Shown piece after piece: positions 1 to 8,462 of a stretch of 18,723 bases of DNA. Positions within the stretch are counted from its first letter, which is position 1. Every line of letters begins with the position of its first letter. A program made the position numbers and the translations under genes. A model generated the notes under the pieces. It did not search any database, was not told the DNA's origin, and saw only the letters and a program-made list of their open reading frames with translations. This stretch comes from Bacillota bacterium (GTDB lineage Bacteria > Bacillota > Clostridia > Oscillospirales > Ruminococcaceae), in NCBI GenBank assembly GCA_023458875.1, contig JAEWXO010000026.1, positions 1 through 18,723 of the forward strand, written 5' to 3'.

Positions 1-145
1 CGTTGTCATATGGGCACCCTGCTCTGCTCATGCTTTGCTTTATTCCTACGAGATTACAGAAGTCAATGAACTCTTTGGAGGTAAACTGTGAGCCTTGATC
101 CGAGTGCAATGTAAGTCCGTCTTTACAATGTGAACTATTGAATTT
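1..145 (-). mobile_element. IS3-family transposase (OrfB) fragment
   Basis: Read on the minus strand from 145 to the window edge, one frame is open and carries the IS3-family integrase-core signature HSDQGSQFT, then a run ending SMSRAGCPYDN, which belongs to the DDE (rve) domain around its second acidic residue. The frame is closed upstream by a stop at 146-148, so the first half of the transposase, including the first catalytic Asp, is missing. The rest of the gene may continue to the left outside the window. No terminal inverted repeat or target duplication could be recognised. This is a remnant or the truncated end of an insertion sequence, not a working element as seen here. Confidence 0.85.
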
Positions 146-250
146 TCAAGATGCACAATTATTTTTGATGTGCGAAGTTTGAGTTAGTAAATAGAAAAAA
201 AGCCTGATAAAAGTTTGTTTTGTTAGGTTTCTTTTAGTTATAATTTTTTT

Positions 251-274
251 TTATGTTCCAAAGATGTAACATAA
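251..274. promoter_or_regulatory. Inverted repeat upstream of amt remnant, possible nitrogen-control site
   Basis: A perfect 7-bp inverted repeat (TTATGTT and AACATAA) separated by 10 bases lies 35 bases before the amt start. It contains TGT and ACA half-sites resembling the GlnR/TnrA consensus TGTNA-N7-TNACA, but the spacing is one base too long and one consensus base is wrong. It may be the old operator of the amt-glnK operon. The assignment is weak. Confidence 0.25.
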
Positions 275-308
275 ATAACCAATTATTTTTGTGAAAGAGG
301 TATTAATT

Positions 309-443
309 ATGGCTGTTAATAATGGTGATTGTGCATTTATGCTTGTAAGTACGGCATTGGTCTTTGTTATGACACCGGCACTTGCTTTTTTTTATGGCGG
401 TATGGTTAGAAGAAAAAACATACTGACGGTAAAATTTTTATAA
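309..443 (+). pseudogene. amt: Ammonium transporter (Amt) N-terminal remnant
   Basis: A GAAAGAGG ribosome binding site precedes an ATG at 309. The 44-codon frame encodes the first transmembrane segment of the Amt/MEP ammonium channel family, with the near-diagnostic run LAFFYGGMVRRKN at residues 26-38. A full Amt has about 400 residues and 11 membrane helices. Here Amt homology stops after about codon 40 (around base 428), where the sequence changes into the end of a PII gene in another frame. The fragment cannot transport ammonium. It is one side of an internal deletion that removed nearly all of an amt-glnK operon. Confidence 0.85.
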
Positions 444-502
444 GTGACATATCAGAATGTATACGAATAAGAACCGGGGAACGTGGTGCAGATGCGATTT
501 AA
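428..502 (+). pseudogene. glnK: PII signal protein (GlnK/GlnB) C-terminal remnant
   Basis: Starting exactly where the Amt homology ends, a different frame reads GKIFISDISECIRIRTGERG and then ADAI and a stop. This is the conserved C-terminal strand of PII nitrogen-regulatory proteins, including the RTGERG motif that contributes to the ATP/2-oxoglutarate site. About 88 N-terminal residues, including the T-loop, are absent, and the frame has no start. PII genes normally follow amt in one operon, which explains the juxtaposition. It could also derive from an Amt-PII fusion gene. Confidence 0.85.
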
Positions 503-754
503 AGAAATTGTACAGCTTTTAATATTTTTATTGTAAAAACAGACATCATAATTCGGGAACGTATAATAAAGTGTGTAAGTTATGTTCAGTTTCATTGCTT
601 GATTATTATGACATTCGCAGGCTTATAGATATTAATGCATAAATAAATGCGGTTCAGGGACACTACTTTGCAAATTTAAAAAATCAGCATTACTATAATA
701 ACATTGTTTTATTTTATGAGTGAATAATACAAGGTTATGATTTATTAATAAAGT
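503..754. other. Non-coding or decayed stretch
   Basis: No gene is recognised. The plus frame from 547 to 723 is interrupted only once (stop at 640-642) and could be an old coding remnant, but it has no start, no ribosome binding site and no familiar motif. The stretch is very AT-rich. Confidence 0.4.
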
Positions 755-806
755 AAAAGGAAGTCATTCTTACGATCAGTTTCGTTAAAGTGACTTCCTC
801 TTTTAT
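755..806 (+). terminator. Hairpin terminator, possibly bidirectional
   Basis: AGGAAGTCA pairs with TGACTTCCT (9 bp) around a loop of about 24 bases, followed by CTTTTAT and preceded by AAAA, so it could work in both directions. It probably ended the former amt-glnK transcript. The loop is long for a classical terminator. Confidence 0.55.
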
Positions 807-888
807 ACTTCCTGTTCAAAAATCTCCGTATAAGCATTTTAGCTCAATATGAGCTGCCGATTATATATCCAAGACTTCAGTATTTTTA

Positions 889-926
889 TTGACAATAAAT
901 CGCATTGTTGATATACTTTAAGTATA
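889..926 (+). promoter_or_regulatory. Sigma-A promoter with palindrome over the -10 box
   Basis: TTGACA (889-894), a 17-base spacer and TATACT (912-917) form a near-consensus promoter. The -10 box begins a perfect inverted repeat, TATACTT-T-AAGTATA (912-926), which spans the expected transcription start near 924. This suggests repressor control of the following membrane-protein gene. Transcription starting here also rules out the upstream TTG codon at 905 as the gene start. Confidence 0.7.
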
Positions 927-964
927 AAAAAGTTAATATAACAAATGTGAAAAGAGGTTTTAAA

Positions 965-1741
965 TTGAGAAAATCGACAAATAAAGATGATTACTTAAAT
1001 GAAGATGAATTTGATAATAATTCCAGCAATGACGTGAATAATCGTAAAAATAAAATAAATCAATTTTCCACCAAAGGTAAGATTGTGGGTACCATATTTA
1101 TATTGATTTTTATTATATCCGTTTTGGGCATGATTTACTTTTCATCCACCAAGCCCTCTATGTCTGTTTTTTTAGTTGGCCTTACATTCTTTTTCGCAGG
1201 CATATATCTCTTTACTACTGTTGATCTGGATAGAAAAACTATGCTTTTTTTAATTTTCCCCTTTGGCGGTGCCGGAATGATGATTTTTTCAGGCATTTAT
1301 ACTTTCGGAAATTCTGAAAATAAAGCTTTTGTACTTAATATGCTTCCGTTTCTAATTGCAGGTACGCTGTTTCTTGTTGGTGCAACTATTATTTTACATA
1401 CAATATCAATAAACAAGTATAACAAAACTTATTGTACAGAGTCTGTTATGGCAGAATGTATTGAAGTAAAGTCACAATATGATGAGGGTACAAAACTATA
1501 TTGTCCTGTTTATTCTTTTTACTACAACGGAAAAGCGTACGAGGTATGTAATGAAGAATACAATAATGTAGTCGTACCTAAAATAAATGAAAAATACGAA
1601 ATATTTATTAATCCTGATAAACCAACCGAATACTATACTCAGTCTTCCGCAAAAAGCTTTGTAAAAATATTTCTTGGTGTTTTATTAATGATTATTCCAA
1701 CGCTGATTGCAGTTTATTATCTTTTTTATAATAATGTGTAA
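965..1741 (+). CDS. Multi-pass membrane protein with DUF3592-like domain
   Basis: The frame is open from 905, but the promoter start lies near 924 and the only good ribosome binding site (AAAGAGG, 951-957) is 7 bases before a TTG at 965, so that start is chosen, giving 258 residues. The first 35 residues are hydrophilic and rich in Asn, Asp and Lys. Four hydrophobic helices follow, then a soluble segment of about 85 residues with alternating strands (including CPVYSFYYNGKAYEV and FINPDKPTEYY), then a last helix at the C-terminus. The soluble part has the pattern of DUF3592, a family of unknown role common in Firmicutes. It appears to be transcribed alone. The function is unknown; a role in the envelope is only implied by its topology. 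Confidence 0.75.
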   Translation: MRKSTNKDDYLNEDEFDNNSSNDVNNRKNKINQFSTKGKIVGTIFILIFIISVLGMIYFSSTKPSMSVFLVGLTFFFAGIYLFTTVDLDRKTMLFLIFPFGGAGMMIFSGIYTFGNSENKAFVLNMLPFLIAGTLFLVGATIILHTISINKYNKTYCTESVMAECIEVKSQYDEGTKLYCPVYSFYYNGKAYEVCNEEYNNVVVPKINEKYEIFINPDKPTEYYTQSSAKSFVKIFLGVLLMIIPTLIAVYYLFYNNV

Positions 1742-2214
1742 TAATATTTCTCAGTTGATTTATGGAAAATAAATGAACCAAAGTAGTAATAATGGTGAAT
1801 ATCATAAAATAGGATTTAAAAGTAAGGGATTATTGAATTGTAATGAGGGACAAACAATTTATTTATAAAAATTGAAAATCAGAATTTAAAAAACAAAAAA
1901 CAATCAAAGCAATATTTGTAACTTTATTTGTTGTTTACATAATTTATTGCATCTGTATAATTCCTTCGTATCTGCTTGAAAGATCAATGGGGGATTATAT
2001 TCAACCGTGGTCACGTATAGATTATGAATTATATAGTTCATTTATCGGGACTTTTATTCCTGGCTATATTATATCATCCCAGATTTTACGCTTATTCCAG
2101 CCTTTATAATAAATGTCGGGAATATGATATCCTGTCTTGAACGTCGTAAAGTCGGCAAGAAAGTTAAGCAAATGCCTGTAATCAGGTACAAAGAAAATTG
2201 AAAAGAGGTATAAC
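1742..2214 (+). other. AT-rich intergenic region with broken reading frames
   Basis: No intact gene is seen. A plus frame from 1876 to 2105, with no start codon, encodes a hydrophobic helix followed by a soluble stretch. Another plus frame, open up to the stop at 2208-2210, takes over near 2040 and ends with a basic tail. An earlier frame starts with ATG at 1773 and stops at 1868. Read with two frameshifts they could be one decayed small membrane protein, but none of the pieces matches a family I recognise. The last bases hold the ribosome binding site of the nitroreductase gene. Confidence 0.3.
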
Positions 2215-2727
2215 ATGGAATTCAAAGATGTTGTAAAGGAACGATACTCATGTAAGAAATTCAGCGACCGCGCTATTGAGAGAGACAAGCTTAACGCTAT
2301 ACTTGAAGCAGGACGTCTGGCGCCGACCGCAAAGAATTTGCAGGAACAGCACATATATGTTGCAAAATCACCTGAAATTCTTGTTAAGATTGACAAGGCT
2401 ACACCATGCAGATACAATGCACCTGTTGTTTTAGTAGTTACTTTCGACAAAAATAATGTTTTCACATATCCAGGCGGAAAACAAGATTCAGGTATTGAAG
2501 ATGCAACAATAGTCGCTACTCACATGATGCTTGCTGCTACTGATGTCGGAATCGACAGCTGTTGGATAAACTATTTTGATCCTGATTTACTTGCTAAAGA
2601 CCTTGGTCTTAATGAGAGTGAGAAAATTATTATGCTTATGGATATTGGATATGCTGCGGAAGGAACAGTGCCTTTGCCAAACCATAGTAGCAGAAAACCA
2701 ATTGAAGCTACGGTTACATACTTATAA
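2215..2727 (+). CDS. Nitroreductase family protein
   Basis: This is a 170-residue member of the FMN-dependent nitroreductase superfamily (PF00881), cytoplasmic enzymes that use NAD(P)H to reduce nitro groups, quinones or similar acceptors. The N-terminal motif RYSCKKF (residues 10-16) matches the family pattern RxSxRxF, which contacts the FMN phosphate. LAPTAKNLQ (35-43) matches the second conserved APSAxNxQ segment. The alanine- and methionine-rich helix near residues 103-112 (THMMLAATDVG) and the C-terminal GYAAEG motif are also typical. The start has AAAAGAGG seven bases upstream. The length suits the short clostridial members. The substrate cannot be told. It stands alone and ends in a hairpin terminator. 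Confidence 0.88.
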   Translation: MEFKDVVKERYSCKKFSDRAIERDKLNAILEAGRLAPTAKNLQEQHIYVAKSPEILVKIDKATPCRYNAPVVLVVTFDKNNVFTYPGGKQDSGIEDATIVATHMMLAATDVGIDSCWINYFDPDLLAKDLGLNESEKIIMLMDIGYAAEGTVPLPNHSSRKPIEATVTYL

Positions 2728-2730
2728 AAA

Positions 2731-2758
2731 AGAAGGGACTTTTACACAAGTCGCTTCT
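2731..2758 (+). terminator. Hairpin after nitroreductase gene
   Basis: AGAAGGGACTT and AAGTCGCTTCT can form an 11-bp stem with one mismatch around a 6-base loop, four bases after the nitroreductase stop. The following T-tract is weak (TGTTGT), so efficiency is uncertain. AAAAAA precedes it. Confidence 0.6.
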
Positions 2759-3124
2759 GTTGTCATATAAAGAATATTTTTCTAGTTTGTAGTTGTTTTG
2801 AAAATTCATATCATTGTATGAAAAAACCAATAATTATCATTATACGCTTGATTTTTTTGTTTAATTTATGGTATAATAATTACTAAATATATGTTGGAAT
2901 AAATAATATCCATGATGATAATGCTGTTTTAATCCTTACTGATGATAAAAAATAACATAACATGTTAAAAAAAATAAGCCAACAAAAAAACAACACTTTG
3001 TTCCGCAATTTTATCTTAAGCAATTTTCTTCTGATTCAAAAAACATCTGAACTTAAAGTCCATTCAAATCATCACAACAAATGACAAAATAATCTTACAA
3101 AACACTAACATTATATCTTACCGC
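2759..3124. other. AT-rich intergenic region before the helicase gene
   Basis: This is about 365 bases without a credible reading frame. It contains the promoter listed at 2848-2877. Apart from A/T tracts and a short CATGATGATAATG/TGATGATAA near-repeat, nothing else is recognised. Confidence 0.5.
2848..2877 (+). promoter_or_regulatory. Candidate sigma-A promoter for the helicase gene
   Basis: TTGATT, an 18-base spacer and TATAAT, preceded by ATTTATGG, give a good promoter match. It lies about 260 bases before the helicase start, so the transcript would have a long leader. Because the region is extremely AT-rich, chance matches are likely. Confidence 0.45.
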
Positions 3125-3140
3125 CAAGGAGGGATATTTC

Positions 3141-6100
3141 ATGAAACGAATAATCTTTATTGATACCGAAGTCAGCGAGACCGACAACAAAGCATATGAT
3201 TTTGGTGCTGTAAATGAAAGCGGCGAAAAGCTGCATACAGGTTCAATTCATGAATGTCACTCCTTTATCAAAGGTGCAGAGTACCTATGCGGTCATAACA
3301 TTGTAAGCCATGATTCAAAGTACATAGAAGCTCCGGATAAAATCAGATATATTGATACACTGTACATATCTCCTGTTCTTTTTCCTAACAAGCCATATCA
3401 CGCATTGCTGAAGGATGATAAATTACAGACCGACGAACTAAACAATCCCCTGAATGATGCGCAGAAGGCAAAGGAACTGTTTTATGATGAAATCAACACA
3501 TTTGCCGGGCTTGATGATGAAGTAAAGCTCATATATTTTATGCTTCTCAAAGACAGTCCGTATTTTTCCGGATTCTTTCACTATCTTGACTATAATGCCG
3601 ATGGTGATACTGAAAGAGCAATTATGGCCAGGTTTTCAGGCGAAATATGTGAAAACATTCCCCTGACCAATATTATAATAAGCTCTCCGGTCGAGCTTGC
3701 ATACTGCCTTGCGCAGATATCTGCAACCGAGGAATATTCATTGATACCGAGATGGGTACAGATGAATTATCCGAATGTTGACATGATAATGCGTGTACTC
3801 AGAAATTCATCCTGCCATCAATGTGAATACTGTAAGACAAGGCTGAATCCTACAGCATATCTGAGCAAATACTTTGGATATTCAGGATTTCGTACATATA
3901 ACGGGGAACCACTGCAGGAAAATGCCGTTACTGCTGCAATAGAGCATAAGTCACTACTTGCTATTTTCCCGACGGGTGGCGGCAAATCCCTTACTTTTCA
4001 GATTCCTGCGCTTATGGCAGGGGAAACTGAAAGAGCTTTGACGGTCGTGATTTCTCCGTTACAGTCGCTGATGAAAGATCAGGTGGATAATCTTGAAAAG
4101 CGTGGTGTTGCCGAAGCGGTAACGATAAACGGTCTGTTAAGTCCTATAGAAAGAGCAGAAGCAATTGACCGCGTTGAATCAGGCATAGCATCAATTCTGT
4201 ACATATCCCCGGAATCTCTTCGCTCTGCATCAATAGAAAGACTATTCCTTTCCCGGCGTATTGATCGGTTCGTCATTGATGAAGCACACTGTTTCTCAGC
4301 GTGGGGACATGATTTCCGTGTTGATTATCTGTATATCGGTGATTTTATCCGTGAATTGCAGGAGAAAAAAGGTAATGGCTGCAGGATACCTGTATCATGT
4401 TTCACGGCGACGGCAAAGCAGAAGGTAATCAGCGACATAAAGGAATATTTCAAGAACAAGCTTGATATTGAGCTTGCATTGTTTGCGACAAATGCATCCC
4501 GTACAAATCTGCGTTATGAGGTTCTGTTTAAAGAAACTGATGAGGAAAAATACGAATCTGTACGTTCTCTCATTGAGCAGAAGAACTGTCCTACCATAGT
4601 TTATGTTTCAAGAACCAGACGGACAAGACAGCTTGCAGAGAAGCTGACCAATGACGGCTTCACGGCGAGAGCATTCAACGGCAAAATGGACAGCAGTGAA
4701 AAGCAGGAAAACCAGGAAGCGTTTATAAATGATGAAGTTCAGATCATTGTTGCAACCTCTGCCTTTGGTATGGGTGTTGACAAATCCAATGTCGGGCTTG
4801 TCATTCACTATGATATTTCCGATTCACTTGAGAATTATGTGCAGGAAGCAGGCCGTGCGGGAAGAGACCAGTCCTTGCAGGCTGAATGTTATGTTATGTT
4901 CAATGACAGCGACCTTGACAAGCATTTTATTTTTCTCAACCAGAGAAAGCTCAGTATAAGTGAGATACAACAGGTCTGGAAATCTGTCAAGGACCTTACA
5001 CGTATTCGTCCGGAGGTGTGCTGTTCACCGCTGGAGGTTGCACGTCAGGCTGGCTGGGACGAAAGCATTGCTGATATTGAAACAAGAGTTAAAACGGCTT
5101 TGCAGGCTCTTGAAAATGCCGGTTATATCAGACGCGGTAAAAATGTACCGAGAATATATGCCACAAGCATCATTGTAAAAAGCATGATGGAAGCCGCAGC
5201 ACTGATTGACAGCTCTTTCAGATTTCAGAATGATGAAGAAAGAACAACGGCAAAACGTATTATATCATCCCTTATTTCCAGCAAGAGTGTTTCAAGGGCA
5301 GGGAATGCCGATGCTGAGTCAAGAGTTGATTATCTCGCCGACAGGCTCGGAGTAGAAAAGACAAGTATCATACATTCTATACAGAAAATGCGTGAAGACG
5401 GTATACTTGCTGACACAAAGGATCTTACCGCCTACATACAGAAAACGGATACTGTCAACAAGTCCATGCTGATTCTGCGTCGATTTCAGGCTCTGGAAAC
5501 ATTTTTGCTCGGATATATAGATTCTGACAAACTCACAATGAACTATAAGGAGCTCAATGAAGCAGCAATTGCAGACGGCGTAAAAACAAGCTCTGTTAAT
5601 TCTATAAAGACATTGTTTTATTATTGGACTATCCGCAGTTATATTCAGAAGGAACAGGATCAGGCAACGAACCGTGTTGTCATTGTTCCGAAAATTGACC
5701 TGGAGCGAATGAGGGAAATTCGTCAGAAAAGTTACAGTATTGCAGAATTTATAATTAACTACCTGTTTGACATAAGCGGTGCAGCCAACAGTCAGAAGGA
5801 AGAAGAGCTTGTGGGCTTTTCGGTTCTTGAGCTTATAAACGGATATCAGGCCGGGTCATTCCTTGAGGTAAATGAAAATGATATTGAGGAAGCTCTGCTG
5901 TTTCTTGCAAAGATAGGTTCGCTTAAACTTGAAGGCGGTTTTCTCGTGCTTTACAGCGGAATGCGCATACGGAGACTGATACTTGACAACAAGATTCGCT
6001 ACAAGGTTGAGGATTACAGACAACTCAACGAATTTTATCAGCAGAAAATACAGCAGATCCACATTGTCGGTGAATATGCCAACATGATGGTCCGGGATTA

Positions 6101-7907
6101 TAACGAAGCATTACAGTTTGTAAATGACTATTTCCAGATGGATTATAAAAAATTCCTGTCACAGTATTTCTCAGGAGAAAGAGCGGCGGAAATAGAACGT
6201 AATATAACACCTGAAAAATACAGACAGCTTTTTGAAACGCTTTCACCGGAACAGCTTGAGATTATACGTGATGACAACTCAAAGTATATAGTTGTATCAG
6301 CCGGGCCCGGCAGCGGCAAAACAAGAGTTCTCGTACATAAGCTTGCTTCGCTGATGCTTCTTGAGGACGTAAAACATGAACAGCTCCTGATGCTGACATT
6401 CTCAAGGGCTGCTGCCATTGAATTCAAAAAGAGACTGCGTGATCTTATCGGAAATGCCGCTAATTTTATAGAAATAAAGACCTTCCATTCCTATTGTTTT
6501 GACCTGACAGGTAAAATAGGAAATCTGAAGGACTCGGAAAATGTCGTGAAGGATGCAGTCACTCTTCTTAACAGCGGAGATGTGGACCTGGGGCGTATCA
6601 CAAAATCTGTTCTCGTTATTGATGAAGCACAGGATATGGACGAAAACGAATACGGGCTTGTTGAGGTTCTGATGGATAAAAATGATGATATGCGGGTGAT
6701 TGCTGTCGGAGATGATGACCAGAATATCTACCGGTTCCGTGGTTCGGACTCAAAATATCTCAAGGAACTGATTACAGAACACGGTGCAAAACATTATGCA
6801 CTGACAGACAACTACAGAAGCTGTACAAGCATTATTAAATTTGCAAACCGATTTGTAACAGAGATCTCCGGCAGAATGAAAATGGGGGATATCCGTGCAG
6901 TTACCGATGCCACCGGCGAAGTCAGACTCATTAAACACAGTGATGAAAATATGGAGGCTGCACCGGTTGAAGATATGCTTTCTGTGAACGCAGAAGGTAC
7001 AACGTGTATTCTTACAAATACCAATGAAGAAGCTTTGCTGATACTTGGTATACTGAAACAGAAGAACATTCCTGCAAAGCTGATACAGTCAATAGACGGA
7101 TTTGATATGTATCAGATAGCCGAAATACGGATGTTTCTGAAAATACTTGATTCTGAAAGCGCCTCACCGGTAATCGGTGACGAGCAGTGGAATAATGCGG
7201 TCAGTACGGTACAGAAGCGTTACAATAACAGCACTTGTCTGCCGGTGATAATGAACATTCTAAAAACCTTTGCAGATGCAAATGAAAAGAAGTACCGGAC
7301 TGATCTTGATATGTTTCTGCACGAGTCGAAAATAGAGGATTTTTATACAAGCGAGCATGGAATCGTTACAGTCTCTACAATGCATAAATCAAAAGGCAGA
7401 GAGTTTGATAATGCGTATATGCTGTGCCGGAATGTTTCCATGAGTAATGATGAGGAGAAGAGAAAGCTGTATGTAGCTATGACCAGAGCGAAAAAGCGCC
7501 TTCATATTCATTATTCCGGAAATAAATTTGATAAGTTTGCAGAGTTTGCTTCTTCATATGAGGTCAGTCTTCTCTCATATTCAAAGCCGTCCGAACTTAT
7601 TCTGCAGCTTTCACATTCTGATGTGTACCTTGATTTCTTCAAGGATAAAAAGAAGATAATTATTCGTCTTAAAAGCGGAGATCATCTTCATGTGAAAAGC
7701 AACAGGCTTTATGTGGAATCCGATGACAGGCTTATTCCGGTTCTTCAGTTTTCTTCAAGATTCAATGATAAGGTAAGAAGTATTGCTGCATCAGGCTATG
7801 CACCGTATGACGCTGTTATCAGATTTATCTGCGCATGGAAGGGAAAAGAAGACGAGGAAGCATCTGCTGTTATTCTTGCCGATATTTATTTTCGCAGGAT
7901 GATTTGA
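3141..7907 (+). CDS. Exonuclease-RecQ-UvrD triple-domain helicase
   Basis: A 1588-residue protein with a strong AAGGAGGG ribosome binding site. Residues 1-130 look like a DnaQ/DEDD exonuclease fold: FIDTE (D8, E10), GHNIVSHD (D58) and a final NDAQKAKELF segment. A C-x2-C-x2-C cluster (225-231) precedes a full RecQ-type SF2 helicase: PTGGGKS (277-283), DEAH (380-383), SCFTATA, and the motif VI region ending QEAGRAGRDQ. After a winged-helix-like linker comes an SF1A UvrD-type helicase: SAGPGSGKT (1053-1061), DEAQ (1161-1164), GDDDQNIYRF, TMHKSKGREF and MTRAKKR (from 1447). It would unwind DNA in repair or recombination. Similar RecQ-UvrD fusions are known in anaerobes but their role is unsettled; phage defence is possible. 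No partner gene sits in an operon with it. Confidence 0.92.
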   Translation: MKRIIFIDTEVSETDNKAYDFGAVNESGEKLHTGSIHECHSFIKGAEYLCGHNIVSHDSKYIEAPDKIRYIDTLYISPVLFPNKPYHALLKDDKLQTDELNNPLNDAQKAKELFYDEINTFAGLDDEVKLIYFMLLKDSPYFSGFFHYLDYNADGDTERAIMARFSGEICENIPLTNIIISSPVELAYCLAQISATEEYSLIPRWVQMNYPNVDMIMRVLRNSSCHQCEYCKTRLNPTAYLSKYFGYSGFRTYNGEPLQENAVTAAIEHKSLLAIFPTGGGKSLTFQIPALMAGETERALTVVISPLQSLMKDQVDNLEKRGVAEAVTINGLLSPIERAEAIDRVESGIASILYISPESLRSASIERLFLSRRIDRFVIDEAHCFSAWGHDFRVDYLYIGDFIRELQEKKGNGCRIPVSCFTATAKQKVISDIKEYFKNKLDIELALFATNASRTNLRYEVLFKETDEEKYESVRSLIEQKNCPTIVYVSRTRRTRQLAEKLTNDGFTARAFNGKMDSSEKQENQEAFINDEVQIIVATSAFGMGVDKSNVGLVIHYDISDSLENYVQEAGRAGRDQSLQAECYVMFNDSDLDKHFIFLNQRKLSISEIQQVWKSVKDLTRIRPEVCCSPLEVARQAGWDESIADIETRVKTALQALENAGYIRRGKNVPRIYATSIIVKSMMEAAALIDSSFRFQNDEERTTAKRIISSLISSKSVSRAGNADAESRVDYLADRLGVEKTSIIHSIQKMREDGILADTKDLTAYIQKTDTVNKSMLILRRFQALETFLLGYIDSDKLTMNYKELNEAAIADGVKTSSVNSIKTLFYYWTIRSYIQKEQDQATNRVVIVPKIDLERMREIRQKSYSIAEFIINYLFDISGAANSQKEEELVGFSVLELINGYQAGSFLEVNENDIEEALLFLAKIGSLKLEGGFLVLYSGMRIRRLILDNKIRYKVEDYRQLNEFYQQKIQQIHIVGEYANMMVRDYNEALQFVNDYFQMDYKKFLSQYFSGERAAEIERNITPEKYRQLFETLSPEQLEIIRDDNSKYIVVSAGPGSGKTRVLVHKLASLMLLEDVKHEQLLMLTFSRAAAIEFKKRLRDLIGNAANFIEIKTFHSYCFDLTGKIGNLKDSENVVKDAVTLLNSGDVDLGRITKSVLVIDEAQDMDENEYGLVEVLMDKNDDMRVIAVGDDDQNIYRFRGSDSKYLKELITEHGAKHYALTDNYRSCTSIIKFANRFVTEISGRMKMGDIRAVTDATGEVRLIKHSDENMEAAPVEDMLSVNAEGTTCILTNTNEEALLILGILKQKNIPAKLIQSIDGFDMYQIAEIRMFLKILDSESASPVIGDEQWNNAVSTVQKRYNNSTCLPVIMNILKTFADANEKKYRTDLDMFLHESKIEDFYTSEHGIVTVSTMHKSKGREFDNAYMLCRNVSMSNDEEKRKLYVAMTRAKKRLHIHYSGNKFDKFAEFASSYEVSLLSYSKPSELILQLSHSDVYLDFFKDKKKIIIRLKSGDHLHVKSNRLYVESDDRLIPVLQFSSRFNDKVRSIAASGYAPYDAVIRFICAWKGKEDEEASAVILADIYFRRMI

Positions 7908-8071
7908 GAGTCCCATCACAGTTAAGGATTATTACGAGCCTGTGAGGATAAGGTTATTATCCACACATCAGTGGTAACCTGACTGCAGTCATTGCTGCAA
8001 AAAACCTTTTCATTCAATATTTCCCCCTCATATGGATATTACTCCTGTTTTAATACGGCGTTATGTCAGAC
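7908..8071. other. Intergenic region with an imperfect hairpin
   Basis: This is the spacer after the helicase gene. At 7951-7980 AGGTTA and CCAC pair with GTGG and TAACCT across a four-base bulge, but no T-tract follows, so it is only a possible weak terminator. With the recombinase remnant and the stretch to 8417, no intact gene lies between 7908 and 8462. Confidence 0.4.
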
Positions 8072-8326
8072 TTATTGCAGCATTAAAACCGTAAAATCAT
8101 GCTGTTGCTGAATTGTTGTGTTATTCCAGTTTCTTAAAGGCTCTTCCAAAGGTTTAGTCTCAACAGTATTTTTCTTTCTTGCCCTTGTTTGCAGTTTTCT
8201 CTCAATTTCTGTTTTCTTGGAATGAAGCGTATTGATACGTCCCTGTATGTACTCAAACACAACGCTGTCTGCATAAGCCATTTTCTCCATTGTTTCTGTA
8301 TTTCCATTAAGCAAATCTGCTTGATT
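8072..8326 (-). pseudogene. Large serine recombinase, C-terminal remnant
   Basis: The minus strand is open from just after a stop at 8327-8329 to a stop at 8072. The predicted helix with ADSVVFEYIQGRIN, a charged coiled coil, then PLEEPLRNWNN and a helix ending VLML matches the coiled-coil and tail pattern of Tn4451/TndX-type large serine recombinases, where an ALxxWxxLSFxEKR-like segment precedes the last strand. The catalytic domain and the final strand are absent. A TTGTTT/17/TATAAT promoter-like sequence precedes it, so expression of a small protein from TTG 8314 or ATG 8290 is not excluded. The family call rests on pattern only. It hints that this region was entered by an integrative element. 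Confidence 0.55.
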
Positions 8327-8417
8327 TTACTTATTATACTATATCGAAATACGGAAAACAAAGGATTTGCGTTGATGTGCTACAGCCAACAAAAAATGTG
8401 CGGCTAAAAAAGTCCGG

Positions 8418-8455
8418 GAAAAAGTACCTCTGATAGAAATTCCATCAAAGGTACT
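8418..8455 (-). terminator. Rho-independent terminator of the AAA+ ATPase gene
   Basis: AGTACCT and AGGTACT form a 7-bp outer stem. After one mismatch TGAT pairs with ATCA, closing a 9-base loop. On the minus strand the stem is followed by TTTTT, just after the ATPase stop codon at 8463. Confidence 0.8.
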
Positions 8456-8462
8456 GTAATAA

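Noticed and set aside
905..964. Upstream TTG at 905 as start of the DUF3592-type gene
   Set aside because: The promoter predicts transcription from about 924, after this codon, and the codon has no ribosome binding site. TTG 965 has AAAGAGG at the right distance.
2064..2465. 133-codon minus-strand open frame
   Set aside because: Overlaps the nitroreductase gene antisense, low-complexity Ser/Leu composition, no ribosome binding site; a shadow of the real gene.
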